A stretch of DNA of 64,000 nt from Candidatus Regiella endosymbiont of Tuberolachnus salignus. Its GTDB lineage: Bacteria; Pseudomonadota; Gammaproteobacteria; Enterobacterales; Enterobacteriaceae. The translations under genes were made by a program, and so were the position numbers. How positions within the stretch are numbered: position 1 is the first letter of the stretch; every line of letters begins with the position of its first letter. The DNA lies in NCBI RefSeq assembly GCF_964020115.1, contig NZ_OZ026542.1, positions 1,877,436 through 1,941,435 of the forward strand, written 5' to 3'. Shown piece after piece: positions 1-11,000 of this stretch. The notes beneath the pieces were generated by a model that did not search any database, was not told where the DNA came from, and saw only the letters and a program-made list of their open reading frames with translations.

Positions 1-192
1 CGTGATCGTTCAAGAGAAAGTAAAAAATTATGGCAAGAGCTGGGAGTTGCTCCTTTGATGAGGAATCAGATCCCATTGTTGTATTTTAATGAACAACTAA
101 TCGCAGCCTGTGATTTTTTTGTTACTGCTGAAGGACAAGCAAAACAAGGTGAGCATTGTTGGCATTTGCATTGGAATAAATCAATGCAATAG
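1..192 (+). CDS. tilS: tRNA(Ile)-lysidine synthetase, C-terminal end (partial)
   Basis: Frame 1 is open from the window edge to a TAG at 190-192 and encodes the last 63 residues of a protein. The residues KKLWQELGV, the hydrophobic IPLLYFNEQLIAA and FVTAEG match the C-terminal domain of TilS, which converts the wobble cytidine of tRNA-Ile(CAU) to lysidine so that it reads AUA. The N-terminal PP-loop ATPase domain lies outside the window. The stop codon overlaps the first bases of a family-2 repeat. The identification rests on remembered similarity to the enteric TilS tail. Confidence 0.85.
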   Translation, partial: RDRSRESKKLWQELGVAPLMRNQIPLLYFNEQLIAACDFFVTAEGQAKQGEHCWHLHWNKSMQ

Positions 193-327
193 ACCTCTTT
201 TGAAACCGTAGCGAATGATGTGAAATCAAGGCACCCGGCACACAGCAACCTTCGTTGACATAAAGTATATGAGGATTACGCGCACCGGGCAACGCAGGAT
301 TCACGTCATGCAGTAGGTTTGAGGTCT
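191..327 (+). repeat. Family-2 palindromic repeat, full-length copy
   Basis: Starts AGACCTC..GAAACC and ends GGTTTGAGGTCT, so the ends are inverted repeats. The interior (CAGCAACCTTCGTTG, then ATGAGGATT) recurs at 57249-57369 and, inverted, at 61947-62082. A shorter copy is at 49311-49363 and a fragment at 39551-39577. It has no coding capacity and behaves like a non-autonomous element. Confidence 0.75.
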
Positions 328-331
328 ATAG

Positions 332-552
332 CCAATGAATTTCGAGTTAAAGGGTAGGGTTGAGTAAACCCTCTAAAAGTTCGCCCCCAATAATGGGACT
401 GTGTCGTCGTCGCTTGCCGTACTATTTGTACTGTCTTGCTTCTCCACCTTGAATCAAATTAAAATGATTCAGCTATAGATTGCTATTATATTATTTCTTT
501 TTGGTACTGTTTATTGGGCTAGATTGACATGAAGTATAAAACTCTTCCGATA
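332..552 (+). repeat. Intergenic region with ERIC remnant and truncated family-3 MITE
   Basis: 332-356 carries CCAATGAATTTCGAGTTA, the alternative end of the ERIC-like family. 400-476 matches the interior (GTCGTCGCTTGCCGTAC) and right end (GAATCAAATT..TTCAGCTATA) of the family-3 MITE seen complete at 7385-7493, but lacks its left end. The remainder is AT-rich sequence leading into ycbL. Confidence 0.6.
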
Positions 553-1182
553 ATGAAATATGAAATTCTTCCGGTCACAGCATTTAATCAGAATTGCTCA
601 TTAATTTGGTGCGAAAGGACGCATCAGGCGGTGTTAATCGATCCCGGCGGTGACGCGGATAAATTAACTGCTGCAATAAACCACAAAAAAGTGACCATCA
701 GCAAAATATTATTAACGCATGGGCATTTGGATCACGTCGGTGCCGCTGCTCAATTGGCTAAACATTTTCAGGTTCCCATTCATGACCCAGCAGTAGAAGA
801 CCGCTTTTTATTAGAAAAATTACCCATACAAAGCAAAATGTTTGGTCTTGATGAATGCCAACCCTTCGAGCCAACGTGCTGGTTGAAAGAAGGTGATGAA
901 ATTACTATCGGCGATATAAAATTAATGGTCTTGCACTGTCCTGGACATACACCTGGCCATATCGTATTCATTAATCGAAAAGACCGTTTAGCTTTAGTCG
1001 GTGATGTCATTTTTCATGGTAGTGTGGGGCGTACTGATTTTCCAGGCAGCAGCCATTCACAACTCATTTCTTCTATCCGGAATAAATTATTACCTCTCGG
1101 TGATGATATAACCTTCATTCCTGGCCATGGAAAAATTTCAACTTTCGGCGATGAAAGAAAGCATAATCCTTTTATCAGTTAA
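553..1182 (+). CDS. ycbL: Metallo-beta-lactamase-fold hydrolase, type II glyoxalase-like
   Basis: A 209-residue protein of the YcbL branch of glyoxalase II-like hydrolases, which hydrolyse thioesters such as S-lactoylglutathione in the cytoplasm. The metal-binding HGHLDH motif is at residues 56-61, with [19 protein letters not shown] and a terminal FIPGHG supplying the other ligands. Almost the whole length aligns with E. coli YcbL. An in-frame ATG 24 bases upstream (529) adds MKYKTLPI, an imperfect tandem copy of the real start MKYEILPV; the internal start matches family length. It stands alone between repeat clusters; its usual neighbours are missing. Confidence 0.88.
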   Translation: MKYEILPVTAFNQNCSLIWCERTHQAVLIDPGGDADKLTAAINHKKVTISKILLTHGHLDHVGAAAQLAKHFQVPIHDPAVEDRFLLEKLPIQSKMFGLDECQPFEPTCWLKEGDEITIGDIKLMVLHCPGHTPGHIVFINRKDRLALVGDVIFHGSVGRTDFPGSSHSQLISSIRNKLLPLGDDITFIPGHGKISTFGDERKHNPFIS

Positions 1183-1240
1183 ATACCCATGATTAACGCT
1201 TTAGCGTATTTATCTGCCGGCTAACCGGTCACTTTAAGAT

Positions 1241-1496
1241 TATACCCTTAGCCTTTAAAGCCGCTGCGTTGTTGGCGGCGGGGATTCGCCCGAATCGGGT
1301 AGTATGTCTATACCTTCGCCTTTCAAGTTACGGCGGCGTTGGCTGCTGGCACTCATCCTCTGTCATGTACCATACCCCTCACCTTTGAAGCCGCCGCGTT
1401 GTTGGCTACGGGGTTCGACCGAATCACGTAGTATATCTACGCTCATCGGTCTCACGCCCTGGCCGCCTAGCGGCAACTTGAAGGGCTGTGGGTATA
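1241..1496 (+). repeat. Cluster of three ERIC-like repeat units
   Basis: Two partial units (1241-1308 and about 1309-1370) precede a full unit (1371-1496) that starts with ACCTTTGAAGCCGCCGCG and ends CTTGAAGGGCTGTGGGTATA. The full unit runs into the 3' end of cytR and supplies its last codons and stop. Confidence 0.75.
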
Positions 1497-2500
1497 GCAG
1501 TACTTTTTCGAATAATTAATTCGTAATCTAGTAAATGAGAACCCGTTTTCGCTCGCTTTCCAGCTAATTGGTCAAGTAACAATAACATCACTTTTTGACC
1601 AATTTGATAGCTAGGTTGTGCTACCGTAGTTAATGGAGGATCACAATACTGCGAACACTTCAAATTATCAAAACCGATTAACGAAACATCTTGTGGGATC
1701 CGTAATCCCAATTGTTTTGCCTGCCAAATTGCCCCAACCGCCATAATATCACTGTAAAAAAATATGGCGGTTGGTGCATAAGGCAGAGCCATTAAAGTAG
1801 CAAATGCCTTTATGCCAGACTCATAGCTGCAATGTGCACGAACAATATATTCATTTTTTATTGCAATGTTGTTACGACGCAATGCTTGAATATAGCCCTG
1901 TAAACGATAATAACTCAGTGGCATAGTTTCCAATCCGGCGACACAAGCAATATGTTGATGACCCAACTTGTAGAGGTAATTAACAGCTTGAAAAGCCGCG
2001 CTGAGATTATCAATGTGTACCGTAGAAAGCTCCAATTCAGGCACAAACTCGTTAGCCATCACCATCGGTGGCAAATTGGGTTGTTGTTCTTTAGTAATAT
2101 CAAAAGGCAGATTGGCACCCAAAAGCAACATACCAGCAATTTTTTTACTTATAGTAAGATCAATAATGGTTTTTTTTGACCAAATTTGTTGTACGCAATC
2201 AACAATAATAATAAGGTAACTATGATCGAGTGCCGTTTCTTTGATCCCCTGAATAATCTCTAAAAAAAATGGATCGCTGATATCCGGTACAATAACCAAA
2301 ATATTATGTGATTTACGATGTTTAACATTGCGACAAAGAGCATTCGGATAATACCCCGCTTTGACTACAGCCTGTTCTACTTTTTTCCTCGTATCAGATG
2401 AGACTTTTTCCGGTTTCATCAATGTACGGGATACCGTGGCAGTTGAAACACCTGCTATTTCAGCAACATTTTTCATGGTTAGTTTTTTTTTCTGCTCCAA
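1424..2500 (-). CDS. cytR: LacI-family transcriptional repressor CytR
   Basis: A nucleoside-responsive LacI/GalR repressor. The N-terminal helix-turn-helix reads MKNVAEIAGVSTATVSRTL, followed by a periplasmic-binding-like effector domain with VIVPDISDPFF, MVMANEFVPELELSTVHIDN and SLIGFDN. Similarity to E. coli CytR is strong over all of this, and priA lies next door as in enterics. I place the start at TTG 2500 because a GGGGGAG Shine-Dalgarno sits seven bases upstream; ATG 2476 is the alternative. The open frame further upstream is repeat sequence. The C-terminus is odd: after RKSTAIPT about 18 residues are encoded by an inserted ERIC-like repeat. ftsN and hslVU, the usual downstream genes, are absent. 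Confidence 0.9.
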   Translation of the reverse strand: MEQKKKLTMKNVAEIAGVSTATVSRTLMKPEKVSSDTRKKVEQAVVKAGYYPNALCRNVKHRKSHNILVIVPDISDPFFLEIIQGIKETALDHSYLIIIVDCVQQIWSKKTIIDLTISKKIAGMLLLGANLPFDITKEQQPNLPPMVMANEFVPELELSTVHIDNLSAAFQAVNYLYKLGHQHIACVAGLETMPLSYYRLQGYIQALRRNNIAIKNEYIVRAHCSYESGIKAFATLMALPYAPTAIFFYSDIMAVGAIWQAKQLGLRIPQDVSLIGFDNLKCSQYCDPPLTTVAQPSYQIGQKVMLLLLDQLAGKRAKTGSHLLDYELIIRKSTAIPTALQVAARRPGRETDERRYTT

Positions 2501-2544
2501 CAGTTTTCTCCCCCCGCTGGCTGCAACTGACAATTCGTATATTG

Positions 2545-2794
2545 TATACCCAATGAATTTCGAGTTACGGCTAGGTGGCCAGGGCGACCGACCGATGAGC
2601 GTAGACATACTACCTGATGAGGCGAACACCCGCAGCCAACGCCGCCGTAACTTGAAAGGCGAAGGGTATATACCCACAGTCCTTGAAGTTGCCGCTAGGC
2701 GGCCAGGGGGTGAGACCGATGAACGTAGACAACTACGTGATTCGGCGAACACTCGCAGCCAACAACGCGGCGGCTTCAAAGGCGAAGGGTATAT
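2545..2794 (-). repeat. Two head-to-tail ERIC-like repeats
   Basis: Unit one (2545-2670) begins TATACCCAATGAATTTCGAG and ends GGCGAAGGGTATA. Unit two (2669-2794) begins TATACCCACAGTCCTTGAAG and ends GGCGAAGGGTATA. They share a TATA at the junction, which suggests insertion of one unit into the end of the other. They lie between cytR and priA, upstream of the cytR ribosome site. Confidence 0.8.
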
Positions 2795-2915
2795 ATACAG
2801 ATAATTAGCGCCATGTGTTACCTAATACACCTAAAATAGATACTCAAAATTATTTTTTTCGATCCGACACGCAAAATCTGTGAATCTTTTCTTTGTTGCA
2901 GCAACAAAAAATAAA

Positions 2916-5120
<2,205 letters not shown>

Positions 5121-5172
5121 TCATCCTTCTTGGTAAATAAAAATGAGTGGCGCTTACATTGTTAATAACAAC

Positions 5173-5297
5173 ATATCCTCTTCGCCTTTGAAGCCGCCGC
5201 GTTGTTGGCTGCCAGCTCTCTCGCCCTCATGGTATGTCCACGCTCATCGGTCGGCCGCCCTGGCAGCCGAAGGCAACTTCAAATGCGAAGGGGATAT
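5173..5297 (+). repeat. ERIC-like repeat between priA and rpmE
   Basis: Full-length unit with arms ATATCCTCTTCGCCTTTGAAG and a matching right arm ending GCGAAGGGGATAT. The outer bases differ from other copies but change in both arms together (CCTC on the left, GGGG on the right, with GT pairing). The interior carries GTTGTTGGCTGC and GGCAGCCGAAGG. Confidence 0.75.
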
Positions 5298-5306
5298 ATG
5301 GCTAGA

Positions 5307-5335
5307 TTGCGTCGAAGGTTAACATCTTGTATGAT
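5307..5335 (+). promoter_or_regulatory. Probable sigma-70 promoter of rpmE
   Basis: TTGCGT at 5307-5312 and TATGAT at 5330-5335 are separated by 17 bases and lie 80 bases upstream of the rpmE start. The promoter starts just outside the ERIC-like unit that ends at 5297. Confidence 0.55.
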
Positions 5336-5414
5336 CCGCGACTATTGATAACTACGTGTGGTGTCTGGCGGGATAAAGGCCTGATAGCGACACGGTCTTA
5401 AAGAGAGCTTTGCT

Positions 5415-5630
5415 ATGAAAGATAATACCCACCCGCAATACCATTCAATTACTGCATCTTGCTCTTGTGGTAACGTTATGAATATCTGTTCGACCCTTAA
5501 TCACAACATAAACTTAGATGTTTGTGGTAAATGCCACCCCTTTTATACCGGTAAACAACGTGAGGTAGCTACAGGTGGTCGTGTTGATCGCTTTAACAAA
5601 CGTTTTACTATGCCTAGCATTTCTCGATAA
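5415..5630 (+). CDS. rpmE: 50S ribosomal protein L31 (zinc form)
   Basis: 71 residues, matching RpmE of E. coli (70). Cysteines 16, 18, 37 and 40 (CSC and CGKC) form the zinc site, so this is the zinc-containing type rather than the YkgM paralogue. The conserved [19 protein letters not shown] tail is present. AGAGAG upstream serves as ribosome site. Divergent from priA as in enterics. Confidence 0.96.
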   Translation: MKDNTHPQYHSITASCSCGNVMNICSTLNHNINLDVCGKCHPFYTGKQREVATGGRVDRFNKRFTMPSISR

Positions 5631-5655
5631 TAATCTCTTCAATCTACATACAAAG

Positions 5656-5676
5656 AAAGGCGCCTTAGGCGTCTTT
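5656..5676 (+). terminator. Rho-independent terminator of rpmE
   Basis: AAAGGCGCC-TTA-GGCGTCTTT forms a stem with one G-T pair and is followed by T residues, 25 bases after the rpmE stop. Confidence 0.7.
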
Positions 5677-6162
5677 TCCATGATAACAGAAAATTAAATA
5701 AAAGATTCAAAATCCTATACTATCAAGATTATATATCTCTGGTTGTGTATGAGTGTTTTTCCCGTATCAGGAATTATCATTAGTGGCATGCTGCAACCTA
5801 TTTAGAGCTTAAGCCGAAAATGATCCTCGATGAGGAGGATGTCGTCACAGTTAGAGATGATAAATTATAGTAATGATTTATTAACCATGATATCTTTTTC
5901 AAGGTATTAACCCTATTGACATTGCTAGCGTGTCTGGCACAGAAATGATAGGCTATGCACCCTTGAAATTGGATTGTTATGCTCAATGAGTTTCTATTAA
6001 CGATGCATATAACACACAATAATCACAACACCATTAATGAAAACATTGTATGGCAAGGCATTTATAGCTCTTAAAACACTAAATTTTGTAGAAATTCTAT
6101 GGTGCTTTAGCTAGTGGCGTACCGGTTACAGGGTATAAATGAAAATTTTGCGGCCTTAAAAT

Positions 6163-6304
6163 TTATTCGAAATCTTCTTGAACGACGCTCAAACGAGGAA
6201 AAAGCGCAGCGGCCTTTTTTATACAAAACAAGGCAGTAAATGAGCATTTTAAGCCCGTTTTTGACAAAATATCAGCGAAGACAAGGGATTTCAAATAGGC
6301 TCTA
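6163..6304 (+). repeat. Family-4 repeat, copy A
   Basis: Contains TCGAAATCTTCTTGAACGAC, ACGAGGAAAAA and AATGAGCATTTTAAGC, and ends GATTTCAAATAGGCTCTA. The same modules in the same order occur at 57137-57248, where the left end reads AGAGCCTGTTCCAAATCTT. The element therefore seems to be bounded by inverted AGAGCCT..GAAATC ends. Confidence 0.6.
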
Positions 6305-6554
6305 AGACTTTTCATGCACAAGCGGCGACCTGTGAAGCGGGGAGGGCTCGCCTAATAGAGTGGGGAGCAGTCACAAATTGATAAAATTACAGTAAAACAA
6401 TCATTATCAGACTTCCTTCAGTGATCAATTGATTATCATGGACTAGTATTCTTGCCAACCGGCTACAGATTTTTGGGGCAAATAGGTTGTGGGGTGTAAA
6501 GATCATTGTCACCTATCACTGCTAAAAGAAATACCGCTAAATGTTAATGACTGT

Positions 6555-6584
6555 ACAGAAACTATGTCAAAACATAGTTTCTGT
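6555..6584. other. Perfect 12 bp inverted repeat
   Basis: ACAGAAACTATG, a six-base loop TCAAAA, then CATAGTTTCTGT. There is no T-run on either side, so it is not an obvious terminator. It could be an operator or a remnant of a mobile element end. Confidence 0.5.
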
Positions 6585-6826
6585 AGTGACGGCGTAGACG
6601 GACAAACACAACGAAAGTGGGGTTCAATAAGTGAATTAAAAAGTAATACTGTACTTTGAATGAATTAACCTAAACGAATATCTCACTACGGCCAATGCAT
6701 TCACTATATTTATTGCCTAATCATAACATTATGCAGTATATATATGTTCGTGTTTTTAATATTGTTGTCTTGAAATATATTGGACCATGGGAATTATGAT
6801 AGCAAGCTAATTATAAGGAGAGGCAG

Positions 6827-7267
6827 GTGGAATCAACATTAGGAGCTGATTTAGCAAGATTAGTTCGCCAATGGCGGACAGTAATCGATGAGAGGCTAAA
6901 ACCACAGGGGCTGACTCAATCCCATTGGGTTACATTACATAATATTAATTGTTTACCAGAAGAGCAATCCCAGATACAACTTGCGAAAGCCATCGGTATC
7001 GAACAACCTTCACTTGTTAGAACTTTAGATCAATTAGAGGAAAAAAAATTAATAGTACGGCATACGTGTAAAAATGATCGTCGTGCTAAAAAGATACAGT
7101 TAACTGAGGCTGCCAAGCCTATTATCGAACACGTTAATTGCGTCATTATTGAAAGAACATGTAAAGAAATTTTAGAAAATATACCAAAAGAGGATCTTGA
7201 ATTCTTATCAAAAATCATCAAAAAACTTGAAGATAATATTATAAAATTGCAAGACACGAAGCGGTAG
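6827..7267 (+). CDS. slyA: MarR-family transcriptional regulator SlyA
   Basis: 146 residues, aligning end to end with SlyA of enterics, a dimeric winged-helix protein that relieves H-NS silencing of virulence and envelope genes. The recognition region [20 protein letters not shown] and wing [13 protein letters not shown] are conserved. The start is GTG at 6827, preceded by AAGGAGAGG. The usual neighbour slyB is not seen. Its retention fits an organism that still controls horizontally acquired genes, which is inference. Confidence 0.93.
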   Translation: MESTLGADLARLVRQWRTVIDERLKPQGLTQSHWVTLHNINCLPEEQSQIQLAKAIGIEQPSLVRTLDQLEEKKLIVRHTCKNDRRAKKIQLTEAAKPIIEHVNCVIIERTCKEILENIPKEDLEFLSKIIKKLEDNIIKLQDTKR

Positions 7268-7314
7268 GTAATAATAAAATTTCATTCATGTCCTTTTCCA
7301 CAATACAAAAAACT

Positions 7315-7338
7315 AAGCCGAGTAAAACTCGGCTTTAT
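7315..7338. terminator. Terminator after slyA, possibly bidirectional
   Basis: AAGCCGAG-TAAAA-CTCGGCTT is a perfect 8 bp stem with TTT following on the plus strand and an A-rich stretch before it. On the minus strand it would follow a short frame ending at 7344 (QALGAIVFLIGW then TAA), which may be the last trace of a gene cut by the MITE at 7385. Confidence 0.7.
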
Positions 7339-7384
7339 ACAATTTACCATCCAATAAGGAACACAATCGCTCCCAGAGCCTGAC

Positions 7385-7493
7385 TATAGCCGAAATCAGC
7401 TTAATTTGATTCTGTGTTGTCGTCGCTTGCCGTACTATTTGTACTGCTGCGCGCTCCTCCGCCTTAAATCAAATTAAGCTGATTTCGGCTATA
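7385..7493. mobile_element. Family-3 MITE, complete 109 bp copy
   Basis: The ends are perfect 27 bp inverted repeats: 7385-7411 begins TATAGCCGAAATCAGCTTAA and 7467-7493 is its exact reverse complement. The 55 bp core contains GTCGTCGCTTGCCGTAC and has no coding capacity. Related sequences are at 400-476 (one end plus core), 44006-44039 and 56778-56811 (ends only). The TATA ends suggest insertion at TA, as for IS630/Tc1-type transposases, but no transposase is in the window. Confidence 0.8.
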
Positions 7494-7667
7494 TCAAAAG
7501 AGTTTATGGTATTTTTAGAAGGTATTAGTTAGAAACCGGCAATGACAACATGCTTCAGCTTAAACCAATAAGATCACTAAGACCCATTTAAATTTTCTTG
7601 CCCATTTTTTATCGGCGTTGTGCTAGAAAAATTTCGAATAAGCTTTTGTAACTAGACAACTGTTTTG

Positions 7668-7740
7668 TGGGTCGTGCTGGATTCGAACCAGCGACCAATT
7701 GATTAAAAGTCAACTGCTCTACCGACTGAGCTAACGACCC
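7668..7740 (-). tRNA. tRNA-Lys (anticodon UUU), CCA end not encoded
   Basis: The reverse strand folds as a standard tRNA: acceptor GGGTCGT pairs with ACGACCC, D-loop AGCTCAGTCGGTAGAGC, anticodon loop ACTTTTAA, and T-arm GGTTCGAATCC. It closely matches E. coli tRNA-Lys. After the discriminator A the chromosome reads CAA, not CCA, so the 3' end would depend on the CCA-adding enzyme. The two tRNAs in the rRNA operon do encode CCA. Confidence 0.95.
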
Positions 7741-7879
7741 CCTATTTCTTTATTGCTTGGATTTTCTATCTAACCCTGACAATGAAAGCATATGCTACTA
7801 TCTTATCTTTTTAGTGCAACTTAAATTTCTTATAAAATAACTGATTGTTTTTTATTTGTTCATCTCGAGTAAAATACAA

Positions 7880-8713
7880 TCATTTTAATGAATATTGATC
7901 AATATTACGTAACAACTCATTAATACTTGTTTTAGCCCGGGTTTTTGCATCCACTTTTTTCACAATAATCGCACAGTATAAGCTGTAATCACCTGCTTGT
8001 GAGGGAAGAGTACCCGACACAACAACAGAGCCTGCGGGTATACGGCCATAAGAAATTCTCTTAGTTTCACGATCATAAATACGGGTGCTTTGACCAAGAT
8101 AAACTCCCATTGAGATTACTGTGTTTTCTTCTACGATGACCCCTTCAACTACTTCGGAGCGAGCACCAATAAAACAGTTATCCTCAATAATTGTCGGATT
8201 AGCTTGTAATGGCTCCAACACCCCACCAATGCCAACACCACCAGAGAGATGAACATTTTTACCAATTTGTGCACAAGATCCTACGGTAGCCCAGGTGTCT
8301 ACCATCGACCCCTCATCAATAAAGGCACCAATATTAACATAAGAGGGCATCAAAATGGCGCCAGGTGCGACAAATGCCCCTTTTCGTACACTAGCCGGAG
8401 GAACCACCCGCACACCCTCAAGTTGAAAGCGTGCTGTATCATGGTTGGAAAATTTCAATGGGATTTTGTCGTAATAGTGCGTTTCAGCACCTGAAATTAA
8501 CTGATTGTTATTGATAAGAAAAGAGAGTAATACCGCTTTTTTTAGCCATTGATGCGTGATCCACTGACCATTAATTTTTTCTGCTACTCGCAGTAAACCT
8601 GTGTCTAACTCATTTATCACTTGGTTAATCACAATACGGGCGCTCGAGTCTATCTTATCTGGCGCAGTACGCAGGTCGAAAGCTTGCTCAATCACAGTTT
8701 GTAGTTGCTGCAT
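7880..8713 (-). CDS. dapD: Tetrahydrodipicolinate N-succinyltransferase
   Basis: 277 residues (E. coli 274). DapD transfers succinyl from succinyl-CoA to tetrahydrodipicolinate in the pathway to diaminopimelate and lysine. An N-terminal helical domain is followed by a left-handed beta-helix with hexapeptide repeats ([28 protein letters not shown] in part, then [21 protein letters not shown]). It is conserved throughout and ends INELLRNID plus a few residues. It is monocistronic here; the glnD, map and rpsB neighbours of E. coli are absent. Confidence 0.95.
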   Translation of the reverse strand: MQQLQTVIEQAFDLRTAPDKIDSSARIVINQVINELDTGLLRVAEKINGQWITHQWLKKAVLLSFLINNNQLISGAETHYYDKIPLKFSNHDTARFQLEGVRVVPPASVRKGAFVAPGAILMPSYVNIGAFIDEGSMVDTWATVGSCAQIGKNVHLSGGVGIGGVLEPLQANPTIIEDNCFIGARSEVVEGVIVEENTVISMGVYLGQSTRIYDRETKRISYGRIPAGSVVVSGTLPSQAGDYSLYCAIIVKKVDAKTRAKTSINELLRNIDQYSLK

Positions 8714-8820
8714 ATCATGCTTTTTCCTGAAAAGAGATTAAAATTTTGACAAGCAAATCATTTTAAGCAAAGCATTAATGCCGCCCCTAAAATAAAGATT
8801 AGAGACGACATTAATAAAAA

Positions 8821-10815
8821 TTACAGACTCAACAATAATTGATTTATACGACGTGCGAAACAGTTAGGATCATCTAAAGTACCTCGCTCGGCCAATAATG
8901 CTTGATCGAGGAATAGCTCAATCCATTCTGCGAATTGTTTATCATCACTCATATCAGCAACACGTTTTACCAAAAGATGATCTGGATTTAATTCGAAAAT
9001 ATATTTTACTTCCGGTGCTTTCTGACCCGCAGCAGCAAGTAATTTCGCCATCTGCGTGCCCATTTCATTACTATCCGTGGTGACGATAGCCGGTGTCTCT
9101 GTTAAACGATGTGTTAATCGCACTTCTTTTACTTTGTCACCCAAGAGCTCTTTTACCCGTTTAACAAAAGGCTCTAGCGCTTTTTCTGCTTCTTTCTGCT
9201 CCGGTTTTTTTTCTTCATCAGCCAGTTTATTGATAGAATCATCTGCCTTGCTCACGGAATGTAATTTTTTTCCTTCAAATTCAGTGAAGTATCCCATCAT
9301 CCATTCGTCGACACGATCAGATAATAGTAGCACTTCAATTCCTTTTTTGCGGAATAATTCCAAATGTGGGCTACTCTTCGCAGCATCGTAACTGTCTGCA
9401 GTGATAAAGTAAATTTTATCCTGCTCTGAGGACATGCGAGCAATATATTCTTCCAGTAAAACGGTTTGTTCCGAGCTGTCATTATGTGTTGAAGCAAAAC
9501 GTAGCAGTTTAGCAATGCTTTCTTTATTGGCATAATCTTCTGCCGGCCCTTCTTTTAATACCTTGCCAAATTGCAGCCAAAATTTTTGATATTTTTCACT
9601 GTCGTCTTTAGCCAATTTCGCTAACATTTTCAGCACACGTTTTGTTAATGCGCTACGCAAACTTTGAGTAATTTTGTTATCTTGCAAAAGTTCGCGTGAA
9701 ACATTGAGAGGAAGATCATTGGAGTCAATTAAACCACGGACAAAGCGCAAATAGTTAGGTAAAAACTGTTCTGCATCGTCCATAATAAATACCCGCTGCA
9801 CATACAGCTTTAAACCGTGTTTATGCTCACGGTTCCACATATCCCAAGGGGCTTGCGCAGGAATATACAGTAGACTGGTATACTCTTGCTCGCCTTCTAC
9901 ACGATTATGACTGCACAGCAAAGGATCGACAAAATCGTGAGAGATATGCTTGTAAAGTTCATTGTATTCCGCCTCTTTGATTTCATTTTTACTACGAAGC
10001 CATAACGCCTTGGCTTTGTTGATCTGTTCCCAGGTAACCGTTTCCTCTGTCTCAGTAGGTGTTGCAGGATCTTGAGCAGCATCATCAGTGGCTTCAGCGT
10101 CAATAACAGATTCTTGATCGGCCTCTGCGTTTTCATCTTTTTTCGCTTCTACTGCCTTTTCTACTTTTGTTCTATTCTCGATTTCTACTGGTAATGCAAT
10201 ATGGTCGGAATATTTGCTGATGATTGAGCGTATTCCCCAGTTGTCGAGATATGCATCTTCACCTTCACGTAAATGCAGTGTAATTTCAGTACCACGAGCT
10301 TCTTTGGTGATAGTGGCGATAGTGTAATCGCCCTCTCCAGAGGATTCCCACAATACGCCAGCATCGACTGGCTCGCCAGCTGCGCGGGTACAGACGGTGA
10401 CTTTATCTGCTACGATAAAAGCAGAATAAAAACCAACACCAAATTGACCGATTAACTGACTGTCTTTGCTCTGATCTGAACCCATAGATTCAAGGAAAGC
10501 TTTGGTACCTGATTTAGCAATGGTTCCCAAATTATCAATCACTTCATCACGGCTCATACCAATACCGTTATCACTTATGGTAAGGGTGCGTTTCTCCTTG
10601 TTAACGGAAACTCGAACCCGTAGATCAGTATCTCCTTCGTACAATTCTGGCTTAGAAAGCGCGCGAAAACGCAGCTTATCTGCAGCATCCGACGCGTTTG
10701 AAATTAATTCACGCAAAAATATTTCTTTATTAGAATAAAGTGAATGGATCATCAAATGGAGCAGTTGTTTGACTTCAGATTGAAACCCACGTGTTTCTTG
10801 ATTTTTCGTACTCAT
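8821..10815 (-). CDS. htpG: Chaperone HtpG (bacterial Hsp90)
   Basis: 664 residues against 624 in E. coli. The N-terminal GHKL ATPase domain shows [26 protein letters not shown] and [13 protein letters not shown], followed by the middle domain ([14 protein letters not shown]) and C-terminal dimerisation domain. The extra length lies in the charged linker between the N and middle domains (about residues 220-265), rich in E, D, A and T, including [19 protein letters not shown]. Most bacterial HtpG linkers are short. A sigma-32 type promoter lies upstream. Confidence 0.96.
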   Translation of the reverse strand: MSTKNQETRGFQSEVKQLLHLMIHSLYSNKEIFLRELISNASDAADKLRFRALSKPELYEGDTDLRVRVSVNKEKRTLTISDNGIGMSRDEVIDNLGTIAKSGTKAFLESMGSDQSKDSQLIGQFGVGFYSAFIVADKVTVCTRAAGEPVDAGVLWESSGEGDYTIATITKEARGTEITLHLREGEDAYLDNWGIRSIISKYSDHIALPVEIENRTKVEKAVEAKKDENAEADQESVIDAEATDDAAQDPATPTETEETVTWEQINKAKALWLRSKNEIKEAEYNELYKHISHDFVDPLLCSHNRVEGEQEYTSLLYIPAQAPWDMWNREHKHGLKLYVQRVFIMDDAEQFLPNYLRFVRGLIDSNDLPLNVSRELLQDNKITQSLRSALTKRVLKMLAKLAKDDSEKYQKFWLQFGKVLKEGPAEDYANKESIAKLLRFASTHNDSSEQTVLLEEYIARMSSEQDKIYFITADSYDAAKSSPHLELFRKKGIEVLLLSDRVDEWMMGYFTEFEGKKLHSVSKADDSINKLADEEKKPEQKEAEKALEPFVKRVKELLGDKVKEVRLTHRLTETPAIVTTDSNEMGTQMAKLLAAAGQKAPEVKYIFELNPDHLLVKRVADMSDDKQFAEWIELFLDQALLAERGTLDDPNCFARRINQLLLSL

Positions 10816-10859
10816 TAAATTACCTCAATCCAAGGCTGATAAGTAAAGCAGTGCAGATC

Positions 10860-10888
10860 AGATGGGGGTAACCTGAAAGGGTTTCAAG
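10860..10888 (-). promoter_or_regulatory. Heat-shock (sigma-32) promoter of htpG
   Basis: On the minus strand CTTGAAA, a 14-base spacer and CCCCATCT match the sigma-32 consensus (CTTGAAA, N11-16, CCCCATNT). It lies about 45 bases upstream of the htpG start. It also overlaps the region upstream of coaE on the other strand. Confidence 0.8.
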
Positions 10889-11000
10889 TGTGGCAATAAA
10901 AAAAGAGGAAACGATTTCTATAAAAATTTACAGAGTAAATATAAGTGTAATACTAACTATAATGTTAACATGCAATGAAAAACCGAAAGATATACTATTA

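Larger units (their letters stand above)
5677..6826. other. 1.15 kb region without a convincing gene
   Basis: No open frame here resembles a known protein. Short in-frame pieces look like decayed coding sequence: one from about 5784 reads ELKPKMILDEEDVVTVRDD before a stop, and one near 5903-5989 reads GINPIDIASVSGTEMIGYA before a stop. Neither has a recognised family. The region also holds a family-4 repeat (6163-6304) and a perfect 12 bp hairpin (6555-6584). I interpret it as gene remnants, without knowing which gene. Confidence 0.45.

Noticed and set aside
1241-1496. CRISPR array
   Set aside because: Repeat units here and elsewhere are palindromic intergenic elements without regular unique spacers, and no cas genes are present.
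2477-2779. Long N-terminal extension of cytR
   Set aside because: It reads through two ERIC-like repeats and is not present in CytR; a ribosome site precedes TTG 2500.
5798-6019. 73-codon minus-strand frame after rpmE
   Set aside because: No ribosome site and no recognisable family; the plus-strand remnants in the same stretch look more protein-like.
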